DNA of 64,000 nt. It comes from JBAXPV01 sp037132075 (GTDB lineage Bacteria; Bacteroidota; Bacteroidia; Bacteroidales; CAIXZF01). The notes beneath the pieces are model-generated. The model had not been told where the DNA came from, did not search any database, and saw only the letters and a list, made by a program, of their open reading frames with translations. This document shows, piece by piece, positions 15,953-23,902 of the stretch. The first letter of the stretch is position 1; the number at the start of each line of letters is the position of its first letter. Location of the stretch: the NCBI GenBank assembly GCA_037132075.1, contig JBAXPV010000010.1, positions 50,188-114,187 of the forward strand. The letters run 5' to 3'. Made by a program: the position numbers and the translations under genes.

Positions 15953-18022
15953 ATGAAAACAATAAAGTTTGCCAAGCTGTTTGTCGGTAAAAAAGTTTTC
16001 ATCACAATAACCATTGCACTTTTTTTTCTATTTCCATTTTGTCAGGCATTTGCAATATGGCATCCCACCAATGGCCCGGGGCGTGTTGAAACAGTAAATG
16101 ACCTGGTCAGCCATGGCTCCTATATTTTTGCTGCAACCAATGAAGGGATTTATCGATCTGCAGATAATGGCCTGAGCTGGACGCCTTCCATGTATATTTA
16201 TCAAAGAGAAATATGTTCTTTTTGTATCAGTGGGGGTAGAATTATTGCCGGATCACCAAATTGGGGTTTGTACGTAAGTGATAATTATGGAAATACCTGG
16301 ACAAATATATTTACTTCTGATTTTTCCGGGGGTGTGAAATTGGTAATCCTTGACAATGAGATTTTTGCAGCTACGAATCACGGGATTTATAAATCATCCA
16401 ATGGTGGTTATGCCTGGACTCCTATTAATAATGGGTTAAGCAATTTATCAGTAAACTCCTTGCTTGTTTGTGGATCGTATATTTATGCTGCCACAATGAA
16501 TGGAATATATTTTTCCACCAATAATGGTGATTTATGGACGGCAGTAAAAATGGACCTTCCAAATAACAAAGTTTACGCATTAGGGCTAGATGGAACAAAT
16601 CTATATGCTGCAACAAATTCCGGCCTGTACCATTCCTTCAACTATGGGAATAATTGGACATCGATCAATAATGGCCTGAATAATTATATTATTTTATGCT
16701 TTGACTTCAGCAATTCCGGGATTTTTGTGGGAACCAAAGGGGGAGGCGTATTTCATTCAACAAACAATGGCAGTCTTTGGTCTCAGGTAAATAACAGCGG
16801 ATTGAATACATCAATTAATGCCTTTTTAAGGAACGGAAGCACACTCTATGCAGGAACAGAATATGGTGATGGTTTTTACAGGACAAACAATGATGGCGCT
16901 AATTGGGATTCTTCAATTATCGGTGCCCCTGATCTGAGTGTTGAATTTCTGGCAATTAGTGGGAACAAACTGTTTGCAGTCGCCCCGGGAGAAGGTATTT
17001 ATCGTTCTGAAAATAAAGGAGATACCTGGAAAGAGGTGTCTACAGGGATTAATAATAAATGGATCAGTTTTATACATGTAAATGGTTCAAGGATTTTTGC
17101 TGGGACTTCAGAGGAAGGAATTTATATATCCGATAACGAAGGTGAAAGCTGGACATGGCTCGCTGGAGGGTTTTCAGGCTTCCATCCATATGGTATGGCA
17201 ATACTTGGGTCAAAGATTTATGCAATTACCTATGGTGGTGTGTTTCTTTCTACTGACAATGGGAATTCATGGACCCAGATTACCAATGGTGCTTCGAATT
17301 TTCATATTTATTCAATTGTCATACATAAGTCAAAAGTCTATGTAAGCACCGATGAAGGCATTGTTTATAGGTTGTCAGACCAGGGCAACAGCTGGGTAGC
17401 GCTGGGCAAGCCAATGCCCTCAAATAACTGCCCGGCATATCTGTTCAGCAATGACACCTACCTATACGTAACAACTGTCGATTGGATTTTAAGATCTTCT
17501 GATGACGGGCTGAACTGGGGTAAGTCCTCTGCTGGCCTCCCTCCTTATTACTCGAAATCTCCAATGTTTGTTCATGGTACTAACCTGGTAACCGCTATCG
17601 GGAATAAGGTATATTTATCCACCAATAATGGTTCGTATTGGGATCCTATCAATAATGGTATGGCACAATATGCTATTCAGAATGTCCTGTTGATTGTTGA
17701 GAATACTATTTACGCAGGACTCTATGTGGGCGGAGTCTGGAGAATGCCTGCTGATGGAATCATTGGAATAGAGGAAGTATCTGAGGGAATTGGATTTAAA
17801 ATTATTCCCAACCCAATGATTATCTCAGCCGTTCTTCAATTTAATGACAACTTTCAGCAGGCAGAAGTTTCTGTCACTGATTTTCTGGGAGTAGAATGTC
17901 TGAGAAAACAATTCTCAGGTAATAGTCTTGTAATCTCCAGAGGCAACCTTAAAAGCGGCTTGTATTTTGTCCGGGTAAGCAGTGAAGACAGACAGATTAC
18001 CCGGAAAATGATCGTTGAGTAA
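15953..18022 (+). CDS. Secreted beta-propeller repeat protein with T9SS sorting domain
   Basis: 689 residues with an N-terminal hydrophobic export signal (about residues 14-34). The body consists of about a dozen repeats of roughly 45 residues, each with a GIYRSADNGLSWT-like Asp-box turn and an AATNxGIY-type strand, as in photosystem-assembly (Ycf48-like) and BNR propellers. The final 75 residues (FKIIPNPMIISAVLQF, SGLYFVRVSSEDRQITRKM) form a T9SS sorting domain. Probably a cell-surface or released adhesin-like protein; no enzyme motif is seen. It is transcribed alone from a recognisable promoter. Confidence 0.82.
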   Translation: MKTIKFAKLFVGKKVFITITIALFFLFPFCQAFAIWHPTNGPGRVETVNDLVSHGSYIFAATNEGIYRSADNGLSWTPSMYIYQREICSFCISGGRIIAGSPNWGLYVSDNYGNTWTNIFTSDFSGGVKLVILDNEIFAATNHGIYKSSNGGYAWTPINNGLSNLSVNSLLVCGSYIYAATMNGIYFSTNNGDLWTAVKMDLPNNKVYALGLDGTNLYAATNSGLYHSFNYGNNWTSINNGLNNYIILCFDFSNSGIFVGTKGGGVFHSTNNGSLWSQVNNSGLNTSINAFLRNGSTLYAGTEYGDGFYRTNNDGANWDSSIIGAPDLSVEFLAISGNKLFAVAPGEGIYRSENKGDTWKEVSTGINNKWISFIHVNGSRIFAGTSEEGIYISDNEGESWTWLAGGFSGFHPYGMAILGSKIYAITYGGVFLSTDNGNSWTQITNGASNFHIYSIVIHKSKVYVSTDEGIVYRLSDQGNSWVALGKPMPSNNCPAYLFSNDTYLYVTTVDWILRSSDDGLNWGKSSAGLPPYYSKSPMFVHGTNLVTAIGNKVYLSTNNGSYWDPINNGMAQYAIQNVLLIVENTIYAGLYVGGVWRMPADGIIGIEEVSEGIGFKIIPNPMIISAVLQFNDNFQQAEVSVTDFLGVECLRKQFSGNSLVISRGNLKSGLYFVRVSSEDRQITRKMIVE

Positions 18023-18069
18023 AACCGTCTGATATTTAAAAACTATTTCATTCTTTTTCGATAATTTAC

Positions 18070-18077
18070 TAAGTTTG
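18070..18077 (+). promoter_or_regulatory. -7 box for the ion-channel gene
   Basis: TAAGTTTG matches TAnnTTTG, 16 bases before the ATG at 18094. No clear -33 TTTG is present. Confidence 0.4.
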
Positions 18078-18093
18078 GAAAAAAACAGATACT

Positions 18094-18765
18094 ATGAATA
18101 AGATTTCGGTTAAAGGCATGTTTTCCTGGAATTATATTCTCATCATTTCTGTGTTTTACACTGCATTCATTCTTCCGGTATTCCCTCATGTTTGGGGGCC
18201 TTCCCCGAGTAAAATTGGGTTTACGCTGATCTATATTGCTGCAATCTTTTCACTGGAAAAGAAGTTTAAGCTTATGCTATATATCGCCATCATTGCATTA
18301 GTACTTGAATGGGTCACCTTTTTATTGGATGTGGAATTCCTTTCTGAAGCCTCCAGGGCAGTTAATGTCATCTTTTTCTTCCTGGTAGTGTTTTCTTTGA
18401 TCCGACAGATTGCCCTGGCTAAAAATGTCAATTCAACTGTAATTATGCAATCAATCAGTGGATACATTTTGCTCGGGATTGTATTTTCAGTGATTGTTTC
18501 AGCAATTATTATGAGGGACCCGGAATCCTATAATATTGCCCAAGTTGGGAACACCGCTTCATCTGGAGGTCGATATCTCAGCGAATCCTTTTATTATGGG
18601 TTCATCACCTTAGGAACCCTGGGGTATGGCGATTTCGTGCCACTCAAACCTCTTACACGATCACTGGCTACGTTAATCATGGTTACGGGTCAGCTTTACA
18701 TTGCAATAATTATCGCGATGCTTGTCGGGAAGCTTGCAGCAAGTGGCAATGCCCCGATAAAATAA
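18094..18765 (+). CDS. Two-pore-type potassium channel family protein
   Basis: 223 residues, about five or six hydrophobic segments. The pore loop near the C-terminus, FITLGTLGYGDFVPL, contains the K+ selectivity filter TLGYGD, followed by a last membrane helix (LYIAIIIAMLVGKLA). There is no cytosolic regulatory RCK/TrkA domain. The four N-terminal helices before the pore unit are short. It ends 13 bp before the convergent sdhB stop. Function as a potassium channel is inferred from the filter. Confidence 0.8.
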   Translation: MNKISVKGMFSWNYILIISVFYTAFILPVFPHVWGPSPSKIGFTLIYIAAIFSLEKKFKLMLYIAIIALVLEWVTFLLDVEFLSEASRAVNVIFFFLVVFSLIRQIALAKNVNSTVIMQSISGYILLGIVFSVIVSAIIMRDPESYNIAQVGNTASSGGRYLSESFYYGFITLGTLGYGDFVPLKPLTRSLATLIMVTGQLYIAIIIAMLVGKLAASGNAPIK

Positions 18766-18778
18766 GAGAAAAAATTAC

Positions 18779-19552
18779 TTATCCGGCGAAGCTCGCAGAA
18801 GAAACCTTTTGCGCACAAAGTTTTGCTGCCATAAATTCCCTGTTCAGCATGGCAATGTTGACGAGTTTGATCTCTTTCGGGCATTCGGCTTCGCATGCAC
18901 CGGTATTGGTACAATTTCCGAATCCGGCTTCATCCATAGTGGCAACCATGTTTTGGACGCGCTCCCAGGCTTCCGGACGTCCTTGTGGCAACAAGCCCAG
19001 GTGCGTAACCTTTGCAGAGACAAACAACATGGCAGAAGCATTCTTACAGGAAGCAACACAGGCACCACAGCCAATACAGGAAGCAGCATCCATGGAAAGA
19101 TCCGCCTTGACTTTTGGAATGGGTAATGCATTGGCATCCTGGGCGCCCCCGGCATTCATAGAAATATATCCTCCTGCCTGGATAATGGTGTCAAAAGCAG
19201 TACGATCCACGATCAGGTCTTTCAAAACAGGGAAAGCCCGGCTACGCCATGGTTCAATGACGACTGTATCACCATCTTTAAACCGGCGCATATGCAGCTG
19301 GCATGTAGTAATGGCCTTATCCGGTCCATGAGGTTTCCCATTAATATACAGGCTGCACATGCCACAGATGCCTTCACGGCAGTCGTGGTCAAAGGCAACA
19401 GGCTCCTCTGAATTGCGGACTAGCTCGTCGTTGAGGACATCAAGCATTTCCAGGAATGAACTACTTGGGGAAATATTTTTAACTGGATAAGTGACAAAAC
19501 GCCCTTTTGCCTTAGCGTTCTTTTGCCTCCAAATCTTTAGTGTCAGATCCAT
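18779..19552 (-). CDS. sdhB: Succinate dehydrogenase/fumarate reductase iron-sulfur subunit
   Basis: 257 residues. It carries electrons between the flavoprotein and the membrane anchor. The N-terminal [2Fe-2S] ligands are in CREGICGMCSLYING with the partner Cys in TTCQLHMR. The two later clusters are bound by CIGCGACVASCKN and CTNTGACEAECPKEI. The length and the MDLTLKIWRQKN start fit the Bacteroidota form. It follows sdhA with a 105-bp gap filled by short repeats. Confidence 0.95.
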   Translation of the reverse strand: MDLTLKIWRQKNAKAKGRFVTYPVKNISPSSSFLEMLDVLNDELVRNSEEPVAFDHDCREGICGMCSLYINGKPHGPDKAITTCQLHMRRFKDGDTVVIEPWRSRAFPVLKDLIVDRTAFDTIIQAGGYISMNAGGAQDANALPIPKVKADLSMDAASCIGCGACVASCKNASAMLFVSAKVTHLGLLPQGRPEAWERVQNMVATMDEAGFGNCTNTGACEAECPKEIKLVNIAMLNREFMAAKLCAQKVSSASFAG

Positions 19553-19570
19553 TGTTTGGGTGTTAAAATT

Positions 19571-19657
19571 GTTAGACGTTAGTCGTTAACAGTTAGTTGT
19601 AGTCGTTAGTTGCAGGTTCCGTACGCCCAGTCACCCAGACGCCCGTTCGCCCAGTCG
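19571..19657. repeat. Intergenic repeat words between sdhA and sdhB
   Basis: The gap contains repeated GTTAG/GTCGTTA words (GTTAGACGTTAGTCGTTAAC, then AGTTAGTTGTAGTCGTTAG) followed by CGCCCAGTCACCCAGACGCC-type words. The first word family also appears, in the other orientation, inside the glycosyltransferase gene at 15536-15558; the second resembles 3190-3238. Confidence 0.6.
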
Positions 19658-21598
19658 CTATTTATAATTCCGTTGTTTGACTTCGATGAATTCGTAATTC
19701 AGCGGCTCTTTATTCAGAATGGGTTCTTTGTCAGCACCTGTATATTCCCAGGCAGCTACATAATTAAAAACCTCATCATTACGCAAAGCTTCGCCTTCCG
19801 GGGTCTGGTATTCTTCACGGAAGTGTCCGCCACAACTCTCATTTCGGTTTAGGGCATCGCGGGCCATGAGTTCACCCAACTCAAGGAAATCAGCCACGCG
19901 GTGTGCTTTTTCCAGTTCAGGATTTAGCTCATTGAGTTCACCTGGGATGCGGACATCACTCCAGAATTCTTTACGGACTTCCTGGATCAGGGTGATGGCT
20001 TTTTTCAGGCCGGCCTCATTACGGGCCATCCCGACAAATTCCCACATGATCTTACCCAGTTTTTTGTGGAAGTCATCAACAGGCGTTTTCCCTTTGATGT
20101 TCATTAGTTTTTCCAGCCTGGCTTGGGCCGTCTCTGCTGCTTCCTTGAATTCCGGTAAGTCAGTCGACATGCGCGGCGTGCGGATCTCATCAGCCAGGTA
20201 ATTTTGAATGGTATACGGAAGGACAAAGTAGCCATCAGCCAGTCCTTGCATTAGTGCAGAAGCACCGAGACGGTTTGCACCATGGTCGCTGAAGTTTGCC
20301 TCTCCGGCAACAAATAAGCCTGGAATATTGGACTGAAGTTCATAATCAACCCAAAGCCCACCCATCGTATAATGGACGGCAGGATAAATCATCATCGGGA
20401 CTTCATATGGATTTTCATCCACGATCTTTTCATACATCTGGAAGAGGTTCCCATAACGCTCTTCAATGGTTTTTCTGCCCAAACGCTGGATAGAATCAGC
20501 AAAGTCAAGGTAAACGGCCAATCCGGTCTCACCTACGCCAAAGCCTGCGTCGCAGCGTTCTTTGGCCGCGCGGGAGGCCACATCCCTTGGGACCAGGTTT
20601 CCAAACGCGGGATACCGGCGCTCCAGGTAGTAATCACGGTCTTCCTCTTTGATCTGGCTGGCTTTCATCTTGCCATGACGCAAGGCTTCCACATCTTCTT
20701 TTTTCTTGGGAACCCAGATGCGGCCATCATTTCGAAGGCTTTCGCTCATCAAAGTAAGCTTCGACTGGAAATCTCCATGAACCGGGATACAGGTTGGGTG
20801 AATTTGTGTGAAACAAGGATTTCCAAACAAGGCACCTTTTTTGTAAACTGACCAGATTGCCGTAGAATTTGAACCCATGGCATTGGTACTCAGGAAAAAG
20901 ACGTTGCCATAGCCTCCGGTTGCAAGAACAACAGCATGTCCAAAATGCTTCTCAATTTCTCCGGTGACGAGGTTCCGCGCGATAATGCCACGCGCTTTGC
21001 CATCAACCACAACCAGGTCAAGCATTTCATGACGGTTATACAATTCAACCTGGCCTTTCTTGATCTGGCGGGCCAAAGAGCTGTATGCGCCGAGCAGAAG
21101 CTGCTGGCCAGTCTGACCACGGGCATAGAATGTACGGGAAACCTGTGCCCCGCCAAAGCTACGGTTGTCGAGCAATCCGCCATAGTCACGAGCAAACGGA
21201 ACACCCTGTGCTACACATTGGTCAATAATATTGTTAGCAACTTCCGCCAGGCGGTGGACGTTTCCTTCCCGGGCACGGTAGTCACCACCCTTTATAGTGT
21301 CATAGAAAAGACGATAAACGCTGTCACCGTCGTTCTGGTAATTCTTGGCTGCATTGATACCGCCCTGGGCTGCAATACTATGAGCTCGGCGGGGGCTGTC
21401 CTGGTAACAGAAGTTCTTTACCTTAAAGCCCATCTCTCCAAGAGAAGCAGCTGCAGCGGCACCGGCAAGACCGGTTCCGACAACAATGATGTCAAGCTTA
21501 CGCTTATTCGATGGGTTTACAAGGTTCTGGTGCGACTTGTAATGGGACCATTTCTCTGCCAGCGGTCCGGCAGGGGTCTTGGATTCAAGTTTGGGCAT
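19658..21598 (-). CDS. sdhA: Succinate dehydrogenase/fumarate reductase flavoprotein subunit
   Basis: 646 residues. The FAD-binding start is LDIIVVGTGLAGAAAAASLG. The flavin-linking histidine is in RRAHSIAAQGGINAA, and active-site segments include FTQIHPTCIPVHGD, LVPRDVASRAAKE and HYTMGGLWVDYE. It catalyses interconversion of succinate and fumarate in the TCA cycle or fumarate respiration. In most Bacteroidota a cytochrome b subunit gene lies directly upstream; here the 193 bp upstream contain no such gene and the next gene is a divergent methyltransferase. Confidence 0.96.
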   Translation of the reverse strand: MPKLESKTPAGPLAEKWSHYKSHQNLVNPSNKRKLDIIVVGTGLAGAAAAASLGEMGFKVKNFCYQDSPRRAHSIAAQGGINAAKNYQNDGDSVYRLFYDTIKGGDYRAREGNVHRLAEVANNIIDQCVAQGVPFARDYGGLLDNRSFGGAQVSRTFYARGQTGQQLLLGAYSSLARQIKKGQVELYNRHEMLDLVVVDGKARGIIARNLVTGEIEKHFGHAVVLATGGYGNVFFLSTNAMGSNSTAIWSVYKKGALFGNPCFTQIHPTCIPVHGDFQSKLTLMSESLRNDGRIWVPKKKEDVEALRHGKMKASQIKEEDRDYYLERRYPAFGNLVPRDVASRAAKERCDAGFGVGETGLAVYLDFADSIQRLGRKTIEERYGNLFQMYEKIVDENPYEVPMMIYPAVHYTMGGLWVDYELQSNIPGLFVAGEANFSDHGANRLGASALMQGLADGYFVLPYTIQNYLADEIRTPRMSTDLPEFKEAAETAQARLEKLMNIKGKTPVDDFHKKLGKIMWEFVGMARNEAGLKKAITLIQEVRKEFWSDVRIPGELNELNPELEKAHRVADFLELGELMARDALNRNESCGGHFREEYQTPEGEALRNDEVFNYVAAWEYTGADKEPILNKEPLNYEFIEVKQRNYK

Positions 21599-21630
21599 TG
21601 CTATTTTTGTTTAATTCGTATCCTAAGTCT

Positions 21631-21638
21631 CAAAAATA
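21631..21638 (-). promoter_or_regulatory. -7 box for sdhAB
   Basis: Minus-strand TATTTTTG fits TAnnTTTG, 32 bases upstream of the sdhA start. If used, sdhA is the first gene of the transcript. A matching -33 element is not clear. Confidence 0.35.
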
Positions 21639-21791
21639 TCAATTAAATTCGTAACCTGTCTTATTCTTTGGTGCCTGATGGCTTAATTTAGTTTCATTCT
21701 AAAAAATGAAAATAAATTTTCAGCTGGTTTGTGCCAGTGAGACAGATGAATTTTGAGGTGTAAAACAAAGTAAATTAATAGAATAAGCAAT

Positions 21792-22610
21792 ATGAAAGAT
21801 AATTTAGCCCCCAGGTCTGTTTCTTTATATGATGAAATCCCATTTTGGTCAGCCGCTTTTGGATTAGAGTTGCTGAATCACATCCCCTTTGGCAGAAGAC
21901 TGAAAATTCTCGACGTAGGCTGCGGAACCGGATTCCCTACCATCGAAATTGCCGAAAGAGCTTGCCGTAGCTGCACAGTACACGGGCTCGATCCATGGGA
22001 GGCTGCAATAGAGCGGGCAAATGAGAAAATGAAAGCCTGGAACATCAACAACCTCGAATTTCATGTGGGCAGGGCCGAAGAGATGCCTTTCAAAGCAAAA
22101 TCCTTTGACCTGGTAGTTTCTAACAATGGCTTAAACAATACCCAGGACCCGCTCCAGGCAATCAAGGAATGTCACCGGGTGTCCCGTCCTGATGGAACTT
22201 TGCTTTTTACAGCGAACATGCCTGAAACCATGTTTGAGTTTTACGATGTTTTCAGGGCTGTGCTCACAGAGATGAAAAAAAAGAAAGAACTCAATGCGCT
22301 TGAAGAACATATCCATGAAAAAAGGATGTCGATGCTGGAGTGGGAATCCCTGCTCAACCTCGCTGGTTACCGCCTGAGTGGGTTGTGGGAGAATGACTTC
22401 AAATACAGAGTCTCCAATGCAACAACCTTACTCGAACACCATTTTATCCGCCTGGCTTTTTTACCCCATTGGCACAAAATCATTAAAAAACAATCCGACC
22501 GGGACCTGATTTTTGGTGAAATTGAAAATCGTCTGAATGAGGTTGCCATAAAGAACCATGGTCTGACCATGAGTGTTCCGCTGGCTTGTTTTGAGGCGAA
22601 GAAGAAGTAA
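21792..22610 (+). CDS. Class I SAM-dependent methyltransferase
   Basis: 272 residues. The SAM-binding motif I is LKILDVGCGTGFPTIEIAER, followed by the acidic motif II end HGLDPWEAAIERA and the post-I segment FDLVVSNNGLNNTQDP. The arrangement is that of the UbiE/Methyltransf_11 group. The C-terminal half, which sets substrate choice, is not recognised. It is transcribed alone, divergent from sdhA, and its 3' end borders the accessory segment described in the findings. Confidence 0.85.
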   Translation: MKDNLAPRSVSLYDEIPFWSAAFGLELLNHIPFGRRLKILDVGCGTGFPTIEIAERACRSCTVHGLDPWEAAIERANEKMKAWNINNLEFHVGRAEEMPFKAKSFDLVVSNNGLNNTQDPLQAIKECHRVSRPDGTLLFTANMPETMFEFYDVFRAVLTEMKKKKELNALEEHIHEKRMSMLEWESLLNLAGYRLSGLWENDFKYRVSNATTLLEHHFIRLAFLPHWHKIIKKQSDRDLIFGEIENRLNEVAIKNHGLTMSVPLACFEAKKK

Positions 22611-22612
22611 GA

Positions 22613-22798
22613 TTAATATACCAATTTAGCAATATACCAATATACCAATTGAAGGGGAGCTGGCAGCTGATTTCGTTGGCGTTCTTCTTGGCTGACAATT
22701 TCTAAAAGAATTTTATATTTATCTAAAAGTCCCAATAAATATGAAACAGGGATTGCACCTTTAAAGCAAGCTAAAGATTTTAATTCACGTTTCTGCAA
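22613..22798 (-). CDS. Small ORF at the accessory-segment edge, doubtful
   Basis: About 61 residues from TTG, overlapping the 3' end of the next gene upstream by 19 bases. The frame is open a little further upstream. The peptide (KGAIPVSYLLGLLDKYKILL) is partly hydrophobic and matches nothing I know. Its middle is encoded by the left copy of the 36-bp repeat, and its last residues by ATATACCAATATACCAATT-type repeat DNA. It may be a relic rather than a gene. Confidence 0.2.
   Translation of the reverse strand: MQKRELKSLACFKGAIPVSYLLGLLDKYKILLEIVSQEERQRNQLPAPLQLVYWYIAKLVY
22620..22652. repeat. Short tandem words (ataccaat)
   Basis: TATACCAATTTAGCAATATACCAATATACCAATT is a run of ATACCAAT words directly after the methyltransferase stop, another dispersed intergenic repeat type. 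Confidence 0.4.
22664..22699. repeat. 36-bp repeat, left copy
   Basis: Begins CAGCTGATTTCG and ends GTTCTTCTTGGCTGACAAT. It matches 32 of 36 bases with 28225-28260 in the same orientation. The right copy encodes the C-terminus of the efflux adaptor. The two copies bound the accessory segment. Confidence 0.75.
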
Positions 22799-23319
22799 TG
22801 CTCCACATCTATAAGAAACGTCAGAAATTCGTTTGGGAAATCTTTATTTGAAAGGATTCCAACTTGGTAATATGTTTTGACATTGCCTTCACCTTCAACC
22901 TGAATTCCTTGAAGATGAGTATTGTTTATGAATTGGGTTATCCCGACCCCAGGTCTTCCACCGCCAATATTGCCACGATACAGAATCAGGTATTCCCCTT
23001 TTCTATTTTTCCCAAAGGCACCACCAGTTCTCCAATTAATACCTTTTTTCTGGAAGTTTAATTGGGCAATAATTGGACAAATAATATTGATGAAAGGCTC
23101 ACCAAACCCAAATGCATGGAAATATTTGTCTTCTGTATCCCTTCTAGAATACCAAAAGTTATCGTTTCTGGAATATCGATCTTCATTTCCAACAAATACT
23201 CCACCTCTATTGCTAATTCTGATATTAAAGTCCAACTCCACGGTCATAGTCCTTAGAATTCTAGAAAAAATTTCAATACAATGACCAATCTCTTTTTGAT
23301 CTGAAATAATTTTTACCAT
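22780..23319 (-). CDS. Hypothetical protein, function unknown
   Basis: 179 residues, no signal peptide and no membrane segment. I do not recognise a family. Notable stretches are a charged/aromatic region with paired arginines (NEDRYSRNDNFWYSRRDTED), a glycine-rich loop (YRGNIGGGRPGVG) and a hydrophobic-aromatic centre (FINIICPIIAQLNFQKKG). It follows the FISUMP reading frame by 28 bp on the same strand and may share its transcript. It looks more A+T-rich than the core genes around it. A role within the accessory segment, for instance nuclease-like, is only speculation. Confidence 0.6.
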   Translation of the reverse strand: MVKIISDQKEIGHCIEIFSRILRTMTVELDFNIRISNRGGVFVGNEDRYSRNDNFWYSRRDTEDKYFHAFGFGEPFINIICPIIAQLNFQKKGINWRTGGAFGKNRKGEYLILYRGNIGGGRPGVGITQFINNTHLQGIQVEGEGNVKTYYQVGILSNKDFPNEFLTFLIDVEHCRNVN

Positions 23320-23347
23320 GATAATAAATTTTTAAGGAGGTTTTATA

Positions 23348-23902
23348 TTAGTTTTTTACACATCTGACACTTAATCCAAAAACAGTTTGATCAATATAAC
23401 CACGACCAATTGTTGACATGTCATTGTAAAGAGTTCTATAAACAGAATAATTCATAAAAAACAATGAAGAAGTCCAAAAATATCCGTGATCTTTTAACCA
23501 ATAAAAAGTTCCATTTTGGTTAAATCCACTGCCACGGGCATTGAAGCCGCTTTCATTTGTAGCATTAGTGTTTGGAGAGTTCCAATAAGTGAATCCTATG
23601 TTTTTCATTTTTCCTCCTACCAATGTTCCACTTGACCCATCGTACAAACAGCTTACTGTCGGTTCTAGATAAGTTGTGAGCGTACACCATTCGGGATCCG
23701 AGGGAAGATGCCAACCAGTAGGGCATATGCCTTGAGTTCCTGCCGTTGTTGAATACTGCATCATCTCATTCCAGGAATATAATCCACCATAAAGCACACA
23801 ATTTGTTGGGTTATTATTGTAACAATACTTCTCCAGAATACTGTTATTTGATTGATATACTGCACTATCAATCATGACCCCAATGTTGAGATTTTCTTTC
23901 AT
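23348..23902 (-). CDS. FISUMP domain, 3' part of a gene split by an in-frame TGA
   Basis: 184 residues starting MKENLNIG, directly after the TGA of the upstream frame and in the same reading frame. The sequence (CPTGWHLPSDPEWCTL, ESGFNARGSGFNQNGTFYWL, SVRCVKN at the end) is the Fibrobacter succinogenes major paralogous domain. In intact members the region reads GTQCWMKENL; here the W codon is TGA. There is no signal peptide or convincing separate ribosome-binding site, so it is best read as the broken end of the 1190-residue protein encoded from 26920. Confidence 0.75.
   Translation of the reverse strand: MKENLNIGVMIDSAVYQSNNSILEKYCYNNNPTNCVLYGGLYSWNEMMQYSTTAGTQGICPTGWHLPSDPEWCTLTTYLEPTVSCLYDGSSGTLVGGKMKNIGFTYWNSPNTNATNESGFNARGSGFNQNGTFYWLKDHGYFWTSSLFFMNYSVYRTLYNDMSTIGRGYIDQTVFGLSVRCVKN

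Noticed and set aside
16100..17700. Repeats in the propeller gene as a possible CRISPR or tandem array
   Set aside because: The repeats are coding, diverged at DNA level, and follow the 45-residue blade period.
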